In this document: in pieces, positions 35,164-44,377 of the stretch
How positions within the stretch are numbered: position 1 is the stretch's first letter
How the letters are laid out: every line of letters begins with the position of its first letter
Assembly: GCA_963803155.1 (NCBI GenBank)
Contig: CAWDMN010000065.1
Location: 55,056-119,055, forward strand
Reading direction: 5' to 3'
DNA: 64,000 nt
DNA from: CAWDMN01 sp963803155
Lineage (GTDB): Bacteria; Acidobacteriota; Terriglobia; Versatilivoradales; Versatilivoraceae
The notes under the pieces: generated by a model
Databases searched by the model: none
Seen by the model: the letters and a program-made list of their open reading frames with translations, nothing else
Told to the model about the DNA's origin: nothing
Translations under genes and position numbers: made by a program

Positions 35164-35913
35164 CTAATAATTTACCAAAGCCGCAAAAGAATCCGGTTTC
35201 AAGCTGGCTCCACCGACGAGAGCTCCGTCAATATTCGGCTTGCTCATGAGCCCCTTGACGTTATCGGGCTTCACGCTGCCGCCGTACAGGATGCGCAAAC
35301 CTTCGCTGATCTTGTCCCCATACTGAGCTTTTGCCAAGCCACGGATCAGGGAATGAACTTCTTCCGCGATTTCCGGAGTGGCGGTTTTTCCCGTGCCTAT
35401 GGCCCAGACCGGCTCGTAGGCGACGATAATATGGGAAAACTCTTCAGGTGTCAAGTCTGCTAGCCCTTCAGCGAACTGCGTTTTTATGACATCCGCTGTC
35501 TTGCCAGATTCACGCTCCTGGAGAACTTCACCGACGCAGACAATGGGGGTTAAACCAGCCTGTAAGGCCGCCTTGGTCCGCTTGAATACTGTTTGATTGG
35601 TCTCCCCGAAATACTGGCGTCTCTCGGAATGCCCGATAATACAATATTTCACTCCCAAGTCCACTAGCATCCCAGCGGCGATTTCTCCGGTGAATGCTCC
35701 TTCTTTTTCCCAATGGACGCTTTGGGAGGAAATATTCACATTGCTCCCCACGGCAGCCTGCACCGCCTCCGAAAGGGCAGTGTAAGGGGGCGCAATTACA
35801 ACTTCAACCTTTGGGTTATTTTGCACCAACGGTTTGACCTGCTCAATGAACTGCACGGTCTCCTTGACCGATTTGTACATCTTCCAGTTTCCTGCAATCA
35901 CGGGTTTCCGCAT
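35164..35913 (-). CDS. tpiA: Triosephosphate isomerase
   Basis: 249 residues, the usual length. Catalytic features: Lys11 in AGNWKMYK, His95 in IGHSERRQYFGE, and Glu167 in HIIVAYEPVWAIGTGK; the phosphate-binding ILYGGSVKPDN and GALVGGASL are present near the end. It interconverts dihydroxyacetone phosphate and glyceraldehyde 3-phosphate in the cytoplasm. It is transcribed after pgk (117-nt gap) and before secG. Confidence 0.97.
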   Translation of the reverse strand: MRKPVIAGNWKMYKSVKETVQFIEQVKPLVQNNPKVEVVIAPPYTALSEAVQAAVGSNVNISSQSVHWEKEGAFTGEIAAGMLVDLGVKYCIIGHSERRQYFGETNQTVFKRTKAALQAGLTPIVCVGEVLQERESGKTADVIKTQFAEGLADLTPEEFSHIIVAYEPVWAIGTGKTATPEIAEEVHSLIRGLAKAQYGDKISEGLRILYGGSVKPDNVKGLMSKPNIDGALVGGASLKPDSFAALVNY

Positions 35914-36030
35914 ATTTTCCTCAGATGAAAAAAATCGGAGTGCAACAACGACACCCCTTTAAAACTCTCCATTTTTTATTGAAATCAAATTGCCTCAGCC
36001 GCATCCATGGGGGGGGCAATAAATCTCTTT

Positions 36031-37221
36031 CTATTTGTCGGTCAGTGCTTCCACTCCGGGGAGTTTCAACCCGCTCAAAAATTCCAGCGAAGCGCCTCCT
36101 CCGGTGGAGATGTGGCTGATCTTGGAGGCTACGCCAGCTTTGCTGATGGCCGCCACGGAATCACCACCACCCACGATGCTGGTGGCATGACTATTCTCAG
36201 CGACAACCTTGGCGATTTCCACGGTTCCGTGCGAGAAGGGCTCCATTTCGAATACGCCGAGCGGACCATTCCAAAGAATTGTCTTGGCAGCCAGGATCTG
36301 CTCGGTGAACCGCTTAATAGTTTCAGGGCCGATATCCAATCCCATCCAATCCGCCGGGGTCTCTTGAATTGTAGTGGTCTTGGTTTGGGCTGTTATTTCG
36401 AATTTGTCGGCAACGACATGATCGACGGGGAGCAATAGACGTACGTTCTTTTCTCTTGCCTTCTGGATCAGGGTTTTAGCCAGATCAATTTTGTCGGCTT
36501 CAACCAGGGATTTGCCCACTTCATATTCTTCGGCGGAGAGAAAGGTATAAGCCATGCCGCCGCCGATTAAAAGAACGTCGACCAGCTTCAGCAGATTTTC
36601 AATGATCTCGATTTTATCAGATACTTTGGCTCCGCCGATAATAGCCACATAGGGGCGATCCGGATTGGAGACTGCTTTGCCGAGATAGCTCAATTCCTTC
36701 TCCATCAGCAAGCCGGCGCCAGCCTGGGGGACGAACTGGATAATTCCAGCCGTGGAAGCGTGGGCGCGGTGGGCCGTCCCAAAAGCATCATTCACATATA
36801 GATCGCATAAGGCTGCCAGTTGCTTGGAGAATTCAGGGTCATTCTTTTCCTCTTCAGGGTGAAACCGAAGATTCTCCAGCAGCATTACCTCACCCGGGTT
36901 CAAAGCCTTGGCTAGTGCCAGCACTTCGGCGCCGATGCAGTCCGGGGCCATTTTAACGGGACGGTTTAGATATTTTTCCAATGCTACTGCTACCGGTTTG
37001 AGACTCATTTTGGCATTCACTTTACCCTTGGGACGCCCCAAGTGGGATGCCAGAATAATGCTGGCGCCTTGCTCCAGAGCATATTGGATGGTGGGAAGGC
37101 TGGCCTTAATCCTCTTATCGCTGGTGATGCGGCATTCTTCATCCAGCGGGACGTTAAAATCAACCCGGATAAACAGCCGCTTCCCTTTCAATTCCAGATC
37201 ACGGATAGATAATTTGTTCAT
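36031..37221 (-). CDS. pgk: Phosphoglycerate kinase
   Basis: 396 residues from the ATG at 37221, with AAGGG 7 nt upstream; a Met two codons earlier is also possible. The N-terminal domain contains the substrate-binding RVDFNVPLD and ASHLGRPKGKVNAKMSLKPVA; the hinge and nucleotide domain contain GGAKVSDKIEIIENLL, LIGGGMAYTFL, ILWNGPLGVFEMEPF, and the ADP-binding VGGGDSVAAISKAG with STGGGASLEFL. It forms ATP from 1,3-bisphosphoglycerate in glycolysis. It is the first visible gene of the pgk-tpiA-secG run; no gapA gene is found upstream within the window. Confidence 0.97.
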   Translation of the reverse strand: MNKLSIRDLELKGKRLFIRVDFNVPLDEECRITSDKRIKASLPTIQYALEQGASIILASHLGRPKGKVNAKMSLKPVAVALEKYLNRPVKMAPDCIGAEVLALAKALNPGEVMLLENLRFHPEEEKNDPEFSKQLAALCDLYVNDAFGTAHRAHASTAGIIQFVPQAGAGLLMEKELSYLGKAVSNPDRPYVAIIGGAKVSDKIEIIENLLKLVDVLLIGGGMAYTFLSAEEYEVGKSLVEADKIDLAKTLIQKAREKNVRLLLPVDHVVADKFEITAQTKTTTIQETPADWMGLDIGPETIKRFTEQILAAKTILWNGPLGVFEMEPFSHGTVEIAKVVAENSHATSIVGGGDSVAAISKAGVASKISHISTGGGASLEFLSGLKLPGVEALTDK

Positions 37222-37693
37222 GATCATTCCCTTTCTCGCTTGAGATTGAGCGGCAGGAGCAGAATTCCTCCACCCCAAAAATTGCCGCGGATTGCGCCAA
37301 TTAGCAACCCACGGAAAAATGATTCCCGTCGCAGAATGACTCTGCGCTGCAAGTTATCGATTAATAGTGCAATCCCCCAAGGCATCCTTCCTGCATGCTG
37401 GCTGTGGCTGGCACTGGCTCGGCCTTCACCCGCATAGAAAGATGACAACTATAGTCTTTTTGCGCAAATTTTGTCAATTTCTTTGCTCGATTGAATGGCG
37501 AAATAACAGGGAATGGTGAAGGGGAAATGAAGTTCGTGATTCGAACCCACCCCTTTTTGAATAGGAACCCAACTTAGTTGAGATTATAATTCCTGGGAGT
37601 TCAGCCCTGAGTTCGCTGGCTTGATTTTCCATCGTCGTGCGAGACGACATTCGCCGGTACCTGCCGGGGAAAATAGCTGAAAGAGAAAGAGGA
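37222..37693. other. 470-nt divergent promoter region between pgk and waaA
   Basis: This gap must contain promoters for the glycolytic run (minus) and the LPS cluster (plus). No protein-like frame was seen; the GTG-started extension of waaA to 37637 has no family similarity. I could not choose a sigma-70 promoter with confidence. No repeat element was detected here, in contrast to most other gaps of this size in the window. Confidence 0.35.
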
Positions 37694-39025
37694 ATGTTCC
37701 TACTCTACAGTATTCTCTTCACTTGTGTAATTCTTGTGGGGCTTCCTTATTTTCTGGTCCAGGGGCTTCTACATAATAAATACCTGGTGAGTTTGCCTCA
37801 ACGACTTGGATTTTTGCCTGCGGATATTGTACATTTGCCTCCCCGAAAAATTTGGATTCATGCGGTTTCAGTGGGCGAAGTGTTGGCTGTCCTTCCTTTG
37901 GTGAGGAGACTCCAGGTTGAGTTCCCGGAACATTCTCTTCTTTTTTCCACGACGACAATCACAGGCCAGGAATTGGCCCGGACTAAGTTGACAGACTCGG
38001 TCCGCTGTTTTTTCTTCCCGCTCGATTTTTCCTGGGTGACTCGCCGAGTGTTAAAACAAATTCAGCCAGAATTGGTGGTGATTGCCGAAACGGAGATTTG
38101 GCCGCATTTCCTGCGGCAATGTCATCGCCAGAAAATTCCCGTCCTTTTGGCCAATGGAAGGATTTCCGACAAGTCCGCCAAGAATTATGAGTGGATTACC
38201 TGGATGACCCGGAGGGTGCTCCCTTGGTTCAGTGCTTGTCTGATGCAGACCTCCGGAGATTGTGAGCGGATTGTGCGCATCGGCGCCCTTCCGGAAAAAG
38301 TGGAGGCTTGCGGCAATCTCAAGTATGACTTAAATGCTCCCGTGGATTTGGATCATAAAATTGACTTTTTCCGGATGCTTTTAGGCCTTTCCGGGTATCG
38401 GTTCGTTTTCATTGCTGGAAGCACGCTGAAAGGGGAGGAAGAAATCGTGCTGGGTGCTTTCGCGGAATTTCGAAAAGTGGAACCGCGAGCCTTGCTAATT
38501 ATAGCTCCTCGTCACCCTGAAAGGTTTTCTGAGGTTGCCGCCCTTTTGGAGTTGAAGGGTGTGAATTTTGTGCGCCGCTCTAAACTCGCCGAAAGGGAGC
38601 CAGCAGATTCTATCCCGAAACCTGACGTGATTTTATTGGACACTATTGGTGAACTAGCCACTTTGTATGCTTTGGCCGATCTGGTGCTGGTGGGCGGCAG
38701 CCTGGCGCCCCGGGGGGGGCACAATATTCTGGAACCTGCCCTCTTTCACAAGCCAGTCCTTTTTGGGCCGCATATGTATAACTTCAGAGAAATGGCCCGG
38801 CTCTTCCTGGAACGGCAAGCCGGTTTTGTGGTTCAGAATGAAACGGAGCTAAAAGACAATTTGGACCGGCTCTATCATGATCCTGCCTTGCGAAAGTCAA
38901 CGGGGGAGAGGGGATTCTCGATCATTGAGGCCAATCGTGGAGCCACGGAGAAAATTGTCCGTCAAATTGCGCAGCTCTTAAGAGCGGACAAGGAATCCAT
39001 TAGGCTAAATTCAAGGCCGGAGTAA
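37694..39025 (+). CDS. waaA: 3-deoxy-D-manno-octulosonic acid (Kdo) transferase
   Basis: 443 residues from the ATG at 37694; the family begins with this short hydrophobic anchor (MFLLYSILFTCVILVGLPYF). Key motifs: IHAVSVGEVLAVLPLV (the Glu is the catalytic base of family GT30), LLFSTTTITGQELA, VVIAETEIWPHFL, LLANGRISDKSAKNYEW, and the CMP-binding side with IFIAGSTLKGEEEIV-type and GGSLAPRGGHNILEPALF. It transfers Kdo from CMP-Kdo to the lipid A precursor at the inner membrane. First gene of a plus-strand run of LPS genes; lpxK follows after 20 nt. Confidence 0.93.
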   Translation: MFLLYSILFTCVILVGLPYFLVQGLLHNKYLVSLPQRLGFLPADIVHLPPRKIWIHAVSVGEVLAVLPLVRRLQVEFPEHSLLFSTTTITGQELARTKLTDSVRCFFFPLDFSWVTRRVLKQIQPELVVIAETEIWPHFLRQCHRQKIPVLLANGRISDKSAKNYEWITWMTRRVLPWFSACLMQTSGDCERIVRIGALPEKVEACGNLKYDLNAPVDLDHKIDFFRMLLGLSGYRFVFIAGSTLKGEEEIVLGAFAEFRKVEPRALLIIAPRHPERFSEVAALLELKGVNFVRRSKLAEREPADSIPKPDVILLDTIGELATLYALADLVLVGGSLAPRGGHNILEPALFHKPVLFGPHMYNFREMARLFLERQAGFVVQNETELKDNLDRLYHDPALRKSTGERGFSIIEANRGATEKIVRQIAQLLRADKESIRLNSRPE

Positions 39026-39045
39026 TTCCCCATTGGGAGCAATCA

Positions 39046-40095
39046 GTGCCATTCAAATGCCTCAGGATCCTGACATTTCCCATTTCCTGTTTATATGCTG
39101 CGTGCATTTATCTGAGGTGGGGACTTTACACTTTCAAGCTGATTCGATCTGAACAGCTTATTAGGCCGGTGGTCAGTATCGGCAATCTCTCCATGGGAGG
39201 GACCGGTAAAACCCCGACCGTGATTGCCATTGGCAAATTGTTGGCAGAAGCGAGAATGTCCGTTTCCGTATTATCTCGAGGATACAGGGGGAACCATTCG
39301 GGTGTTTCGCTCCTAGTGTCGGATGGCAGACGTCTTTTGGCAACCGCTAGTAGCGCGGGTGATGAACCGCTGGTGATTGCGCGGAATCTTCCCGGAGCCC
39401 TGGTGACGGTGGGAAAGAATCGCTATGTGGCCGGACGGATGGCGGAGACTAAGCATTCCGTGGATGTTCATCTCCTGGATGATGGTTTTCAACATCTCAA
39501 GCTTCACCGCAATTTCAATTTATTGCTGATTGATGTCTCCAACCCTTGGGCGGGCGGATTGCCGCCTTTGGGACGAAGGCGGGAACCTTTAAAGGCTTTA
39601 AAGCGGGCAGATGCTGTTCTGTTGACCCGATGTCAGAAGGGAGAAGAATATGGCGAAATCCTTAAGATCATCAATAAACATCATCCCCAAGTGCGAGTCT
39701 TCCATTCGCAACAGAGGCTCGCGGAGCTAGTGCAATATCCGGGCCACGAGACATTCCCGGTGGAGCAGATGACTGGCAAAAGAGTGCTCGCACTTTCAGG
39801 AATCGGCAATCCTGCTCAATTTCATGATACGCTGATTCGAGATGGCGCTCTAGTATCGGGCAGAATGGATTTCCCAGATCACCACGACTATGGACCGGCT
39901 GACTACCAAAAAATTATGAAATATTGCAGAAGCCTGGGTGTTGATGCCATTGTGACCACCGAAAAAGATTTAGAACGCTTAGATCATTCGCAGTTAGTTC
40001 CTTATCCTCTTCTGGTGACAAAGCTAATATTTACGATTGAAGAACAGGAGGAGTTTTTGAAATTGCTCTGGGAGAGGATTTCAACTACGGGATAA
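39046..40095 (+). CDS. lpxK: Tetraacyldisaccharide 4'-kinase
   Basis: 349 residues with a GTG start at 39046 (GGGAG 8 nt upstream). The N-terminal helix anchors it at the inner membrane. The P-loop is in VSIGNLSMGGTGKTPTVIAI, followed by VLSRGYRGNHSG, GDEPLVIARNLP, and LLDDGFQHLKLHRNFNLLLID; late motifs are DHHDYGPADYQKI and VTTEKDLERL. LpxK phosphorylates the lipid A disaccharide at the 4' position. The position right after waaA agrees with the pathway, and a 171-nt gap separates it from waaF. Confidence 0.93.
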   Translation: MPFKCLRILTFPISCLYAACIYLRWGLYTFKLIRSEQLIRPVVSIGNLSMGGTGKTPTVIAIGKLLAEARMSVSVLSRGYRGNHSGVSLLVSDGRRLLATASSAGDEPLVIARNLPGALVTVGKNRYVAGRMAETKHSVDVHLLDDGFQHLKLHRNFNLLLIDVSNPWAGGLPPLGRRREPLKALKRADAVLLTRCQKGEEYGEILKIINKHHPQVRVFHSQQRLAELVQYPGHETFPVEQMTGKRVLALSGIGNPAQFHDTLIRDGALVSGRMDFPDHHDYGPADYQKIMKYCRSLGVDAIVTTEKDLERLDHSQLVPYPLLVTKLIFTIEEQEEFLKLLWERISTTG

Positions 40096-40266
40096 TAGGA
40101 GACGGAATAGACTCTGTTCTATCGCAAGGGTAGAGCCCCTAGCCGCCTTTTATACCTTTGCCTCTTCTGAATTATTGAAGCGGAGTCGTGAGGAAAAACA
40201 GAGCAGACGCAATTTTCATCCTAAATGCTCATCCCCCCGATTCAAACGTGAAGCGCGAACAAACTT

Positions 40267-41403
40267 ATGAAAAGTTCCTGTAATCCCGCCAATATTCATT
40301 CACTGCTCATTCGCGGCACGAATTGGGTGGGAGATGCCGTAATGTCTATCCCCGCCTTGCGTCGAGTCCGGCGGATATTTCCACGGGCCAAAATAACTTT
40401 GCTTGTTCTGCCTTGGGTTAGCGGCGTTTTTGAAGAGGCGGATTTTCTCGATGAAGTTTTGATTTACGATCGAGATGGCCGCCATTCGGGCTTGAAAGGG
40501 AAATGGCGATTGACTCGTGAATTGCAGCGGCTGAAATATGATGCGGCCCTCCTGCTTCAAAATGCCTTCGAAGCTGCCCTGCTCCCCTTCCTGTCCGGAA
40601 TTCCTCTGCGGGTAGGATACAACCGAGATGGGCGTGGCTGGTTGCTGACTGATCCGATTCCCATTGATCCGCGGATCAAGAAGCTGCACCAGACTTACTA
40701 TTATCTGGATTTGGTGAACCAATGGATGGCTGAAGAGCGGATTGCTTTTTCGTCTGGACGATCCTGTTCAGCCCCTGAGATTCCTCCCCAACTCATGCCG
40801 GATATAACGCTTCGCATCAGCGCTGACCGCCAAAAGAGTGCGCGAGAACGGTTGGAAAAAGAGGGAATTGATTTTACCCGCGGGCTGGTGGGAGTCAATC
40901 CCGGCGCCTTCTTTGGTTCCGCGAAACGCTGGCCGGAGGATCGTTTTGCCCGGTTGCTCGATGGAATCATCGGAGAGACCAAAGCCAACTTGGTTCTATT
41001 TGGCTCACCCCGTGAGAAAATGATGGCCGAGACGATCCGATCCAAAATGAAAGAACCGCCGGTTATTTTCTCGGGAAAGACGACGCTGTCGGAATTGATT
41101 GCCTTGATGTCCTGTTGTGATCTCTTCATCACGAATGATTCCGGACCGATGCATTTGGCCGCTGCCTTGCGGATCCCTACCCTCGCCATCTTTGGGTCCA
41201 CCGACGATATTGCTACGGGTCCGCTCAGCCCCAAGGCCGTTGTCGTAAACAAAAGAGTTGAATGCAGCCCCTGCCTTTTGCGAGAATGTCCGATCGATTT
41301 GCGCTGCATGACGCGTATTTCTGTCGACGAAGTGCTGGATCTGTCTCTGCGGATGCTTGACAAAGCTGGAAATGAAAGATCCAAGATGAAGGATGAGGGA
41401 TGA
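40267..41403 (+). CDS. waaF: ADP-heptose:LPS heptosyltransferase II type (GT9)
   Basis: 378 residues. GT9 features: IRGTNWVGDAVMSIPALRRV at the start, RELQRLKYDAALLLQNAFEAALLPFLSGIPLRVGYNRDGRGWLL, the ADP-heptose binding part VGVNPGAFFGSAKRWPEDRF, and TNDSGPMHLAAALRIPTLAIFGSTD near the end. It adds an L-glycero-D-manno-heptose to the LPS inner core on the cytoplasmic face. The last residues (KMKDEG) and the stop codon are encoded by the start of a 7-bp tandem repeat, so the C-terminal tail depends on repeat phase. Confidence 0.9.
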   Translation: MKSSCNPANIHSLLIRGTNWVGDAVMSIPALRRVRRIFPRAKITLLVLPWVSGVFEEADFLDEVLIYDRDGRHSGLKGKWRLTRELQRLKYDAALLLQNAFEAALLPFLSGIPLRVGYNRDGRGWLLTDPIPIDPRIKKLHQTYYYLDLVNQWMAEERIAFSSGRSCSAPEIPPQLMPDITLRISADRQKSARERLEKEGIDFTRGLVGVNPGAFFGSAKRWPEDRFARLLDGIIGETKANLVLFGSPREKMMAETIRSKMKEPPVIFSGKTTLSELIALMSCCDLFITNDSGPMHLAAALRIPTLAIFGSTDDIATGPLSPKAVVVNKRVECSPCLLRECPIDLRCMTRISVDEVLDLSLRMLDKAGNERSKMKDEG

Positions 41404-41496
41404 AGGATGAAGGATGAAGGATGAAGGATGAAGGATGAAGGATGAAGGATGAAGGATGAAGGATGAAGGATGAAGGATGAAGGATGAAGGATGAGG
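41391..41496 (+). repeat. Heptanucleotide tandem repeat (GGATGAA), about 15 copies
   Basis: Near-perfect copies of GGATGAA run from within the last codons of waaF into the gap. They are followed by a looser array based on GCTGAAA/GCTGATA (about 41500-41545). Because 7 is not a multiple of 3, a gain or loss of copies inside the coding part would shift the reading frame of the tail. The array carries TGA stops in more than one frame, so changes affect only the last residues. Confidence 0.9.
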
Positions 41497-41585
41497 AAAG
41501 CTAAAAGCTGAATGCTGATAGCTGATAGCTGAAAGCTGAAAGCTTTGTCACTACCCTAACCTTTCTTGGCTAAACGGGAGCTCCT

Positions 41586-42164
41586 ATGCCGCGACATATA
41601 GGCGTATTCATGGACCGGGATGGTACCATGAGTGAAGAAGTTGGATATATCAATCACCTGAACCGGTTCTGTCTCTATCCATATACGGCTGACGCCATTC
41701 GCATGCTCAATCGAAGCGGCGTGAAGGCAGTGGTGGTCACCAATCAGGCGGGAGTGGCCCGGGGATATTTCAAGGAGGAATTGGTCCATCAGGTTCATGA
41801 GAAGATGCGCCAAGATTTAGAGGCGGGCGGGGCATTTCTCGATGCCGTTTATTATTGCCCACACCACCCATCGGCGGGGGAGCCTCCTTACCGGCAAATG
41901 TGTGAGTGCCGGAAACCGAAACCTGGTATGATTTTCCGCGGGGCAAGGGATCTGGACATTGATTTGAAGCGTTCCTTCATGGTTGGAGACCGGTACAGCG
42001 ATGTGGTCATGGCGCATAATGCGGGAGTCCACTCGATCATGGTTTTGAGCGGATATGGGTTGGGGGAATATGAATACCAACGGCATCATTGGGCGCTGCA
42101 ACCGGACTGGATTGCCCAGGATCTGTTGGAGGCGGCTGGGATTGTTTTAAAAGAATGTGAATAG
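41586..42164 (+). CDS. gmhB: D-glycero-beta-D-manno-heptose 1,7-bisphosphate 7-phosphatase
   Basis: 192 residues with GGGAG upstream of the ATG. HAD-family motifs in order: GVFMDRDGTM (nucleophile Asp and acid Asp), VVVTNQAGVARGYF, KPKPGM (conserved Lys), and VGDRYSDVVMAHNAG. Between motifs lies the zinc-binding loop CPHHPSAGEPPYRQMCECRK typical of GmhB. It removes the 7-phosphate of the heptose bisphosphate in ADP-heptose synthesis. Next to rfaE2, the following step in the pathway. Confidence 0.95.
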   Translation: MPRHIGVFMDRDGTMSEEVGYINHLNRFCLYPYTADAIRMLNRSGVKAVVVTNQAGVARGYFKEELVHQVHEKMRQDLEAGGAFLDAVYYCPHHPSAGEPPYRQMCECRKPKPGMIFRGARDLDIDLKRSFMVGDRYSDVVMAHNAGVHSIMVLSGYGLGEYEYQRHHWALQPDWIAQDLLEAAGIVLKECE

Positions 42165-42194
42165 CCGTGGAATCAATAGTAGGATCGGAAGGAA

Positions 42195-42674
42195 ATGACC
42201 ATCAATAAACTTCATTCTCTGGAATCCCTGAAAATCATTGTGGCCCGGCTGAAACAGGAAGGGAAAACCATTGTCTTCGGCAATGGCTGTTTTGATTTGT
42301 TGCATGTAGGCCATATCCGCTATCTTCGGGAATCCCGGGCCTTGGGGGATGTGTTGATTGTTGGATTAAACAGTGACTCTTCCGTCCGCGGGCTCAAGGG
42401 GCCGCGGCGCCCCTTAATGCCGCAAGAGGAGCGCGCGGAAATTCTTTCGGCTTTAACCGCGGTAGATTTCATCGTGATCTTTGACGATCCCACGGTGGAA
42501 AATTTGTTGCTTGCTCTTCAGCCTCACGTCCACTGCAAAGGGACTGACTACACCGAAGAGACTGTCCCAGAGCGGAGAATTGTCCTTTCTTACGGGGGCC
42601 GTGTTGCCATCGTTGGTGATCCTAAGGATCACTCTACTCGTGATTTTATCCAGGAAATTGCCGGCAAGCGATAG
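42195..42674 (+). CDS. rfaE2: D-glycero-beta-D-manno-heptose 1-phosphate adenylyltransferase (RfaE2 domain only)
   Basis: 159 residues. The nucleotidyltransferase motif GNGCFDLLHVGHIRYLRESRALGD holds the HxGH active site; GLNSDSSVRGLKGPRRPLMPQEERAEIL and CKGTDYTEETVPER complete the family pattern. In E. coli this domain is the C-terminal half of HldE; here the kinase half is absent, as in the split form used by many bacteria. It makes ADP-heptose for the heptosyltransferases on both sides of it. The kinase (rfaE1) and the isomerase (gmhA) are not in the window. Confidence 0.94.
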   Translation: MTINKLHSLESLKIIVARLKQEGKTIVFGNGCFDLLHVGHIRYLRESRALGDVLIVGLNSDSSVRGLKGPRRPLMPQEERAEILSALTAVDFIVIFDDPTVENLLLALQPHVHCKGTDYTEETVPERRIVLSYGGRVAIVGDPKDHSTRDFIQEIAGKR

Positions 42675-42752
42675 GGACGCCCGAAAGCGCGCAATTCGGA
42701 GGTCGGACCGCCTGAATCCATCTCTGCAAATCAAGAGGTCACAATTTACGGA

Positions 42753-43811
42753 ATGGCTCTCATCTCAAATATCCTGGTGATCAAATTAGGTTCCATCGGG
42801 GATGTCGTCCACACGCTGCCTGCCGTGGCTGCGTTGAAGGAGAGCTATCCGGATGCCGGCATAGATTGGTTGGTGGAAAAAAAAGCGGCGGTGATTTTGA
42901 ATGACAATCCCGTCTTGCGATCCATCATTGAAGTGAATACCCGGCAATGGCGGAAGGAACCTTTTAGCGCGGACACGCTACGGCAAATGCGGGATGCCAT
43001 AAAGTCCCTGCGTTCCTCCCGGTATGATTTGGCGATCGATTTTCAAGGACTTTGGAAGTCCGCGGTCCTTGGTTACATTTCCGGTGCGCGCAGGTTGGTG
43101 GGTTTTGACCAAAGCACATTGAAAGAACCGGAATGTCGGTTCTTCTATCATCAGCGTGTGAGACCTTCAGAAGAGTCGTGTCACATTATTGAAAAGTACA
43201 ATGACCTGGTGCGTGCCTGCGGCGTGCCGATTAAGGCGCTGAAGTTCAGCTTACAAGTTCCAGCGGATGACGAAGCCTATGTCAGTTCGCAAATTCGCGA
43301 TCGCGAGTTGCGGGATTTTGTGATCGTCAATCCGGGTGGCGGTTGGCCCACGAAGAATTGGGATACAAAAAAGTATGGAGAGCTTGTCCGTTTGATTCAA
43401 CGGCGGCGTGGGATAAAATGCGTCGTGACTTGGGGCCCGGGGGAAGAGAAGCTCGTGGAGGAAATCAGACAAGCGGCGGAGCCAGAGAGCGTCGCGACTT
43501 TTCCCACCACTCTGCCGCAATTTGTCGGACTTGCGCGACGAGCCCGGCTCTTTGTCGGAGGGGATACCGGACCGATGCATCTTGCGGCTGCTTCCGGAAC
43601 TCCCGTGGTGGCAATGTTTGGACCGACGGATCCTGTGCGTAACGGCCCCTGGCACCCGGACGATCTTGTGGTTTACCATGCCCTGCCTTGTGGTCCTTGT
43701 TATAAAAGGTCGTGTGAAACCTTCAAGATCCGCTGTTTGAAAGAGGTAGCGGTTGAGGAGGTGTTTGCGGCCGTTGAACGCCGATTGGAAAGGACGATAA
43801 GGGAATCCTGA
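42753..43811 (+). CDS. waaC: ADP-heptose:LPS heptosyltransferase I type (GT9)
   Basis: 352 residues. Start motif NILVIKLGSIGDVVHTLPAVAAL; then YDLAIDFQGLWKSAVLGYISGARRLVGFD, which is close to WaaC proteins; binding part VNPGGGWPTKNWDTKKYGELV and GGDTGPMHLAAASGTPVVAMFGPTDPVRNGPW. It should add the first heptose to Kdo. It has a different sequence from the GT9 at 40267 and is not a recent duplicate of it. Assignment as I versus II is by similarity pattern and is less sure than the family. Confidence 0.88.
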   Translation: MALISNILVIKLGSIGDVVHTLPAVAALKESYPDAGIDWLVEKKAAVILNDNPVLRSIIEVNTRQWRKEPFSADTLRQMRDAIKSLRSSRYDLAIDFQGLWKSAVLGYISGARRLVGFDQSTLKEPECRFFYHQRVRPSEESCHIIEKYNDLVRACGVPIKALKFSLQVPADDEAYVSSQIRDRELRDFVIVNPGGGWPTKNWDTKKYGELVRLIQRRRGIKCVVTWGPGEEKLVEEIRQAAEPESVATFPTTLPQFVGLARRARLFVGGDTGPMHLAAASGTPVVAMFGPTDPVRNGPWHPDDLVVYHALPCGPCYKRSCETFKIRCLKEVAVEEVFAAVERRLERTIRES

Positions 43812-43816
43812 TTCCT

Positions 43817-44377
43817 ATGCTGGCCTTTGACCTCAAATATTTCTTGGCGCGCATACGCGTCCCCGGGGGATTTCTTTTGGCGGCCTTGTTTTTTTATTTT
43901 GCCAACCCCACTTGGAATTTGCTTGCCTGGGGTGGAGCGTTTTCCCTGATAGGACTGCTATTGAGGGGATGGGCCACCGGGATCATTCGCAAAGACAATC
44001 GGCTTGCCGTCACCGGGCCTTATGCTCTGACTCGAAATCCTCTATACCTGGGGAGCTTCATTGTTGGAATCGGCTTCTCATTGGCGGGGGGGCGTCTGAT
44101 TTTTGGGCTTATCTTTCTGGTCTGTTTTGGCCTTATTTATCGGGCAGTCATTCAGCGTGAAGAGGCTCATCTGGCCGGACTTTTTCCAGATCAATATCCT
44201 GAGTATAAAGGAAAGGTTCCTGTCTTCTTGCCGAAATGGCCCGGTTCGGCTGCTTTTCAGCGTGGATTCTCTTGGAACCAATATTGGCGCAATCGTGAAT
44301 ATCAGGCCGGCCTTGGGTTTCTGGGTGCCATGCTCATATTGGCTTTAAAAATTATCCTTTTACAGAGGTTTCGATGA
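43817..44377 (+). CDS. Isoprenylcysteine carboxyl methyltransferase-like membrane protein
   Basis: 186 residues with about four to five membrane helices. The conserved C-terminal part TGPYALTRNPLYLGSFIVGIGFSLA, then AVIQREEAHLAGLFPDQYPEYKGKVPVFLPKW, is the SAM-binding signature of the ICMT/PEMT-like family. In bacteria most such proteins have no proven substrate and do not act on prenylated proteins; lipid or envelope methylation is a guess. It is 5 nt after waaC and overlaps the next gene by 4 nt, so it is part of the LPS operon. Confidence 0.85.
   Translation: MLAFDLKYFLARIRVPGGFLLAALFFYFANPTWNLLAWGGAFSLIGLLLRGWATGIIRKDNRLAVTGPYALTRNPLYLGSFIVGIGFSLAGGRLIFGLIFLVCFGLIYRAVIQREEAHLAGLFPDQYPEYKGKVPVFLPKWPGSAAFQRGFSWNQYWRNREYQAGLGFLGAMLILALKIILLQRFR

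Noticed and set aside
41391..41545. CRISPR array
   Set aside because: The repeats are 7 bp head to tail without spacers.
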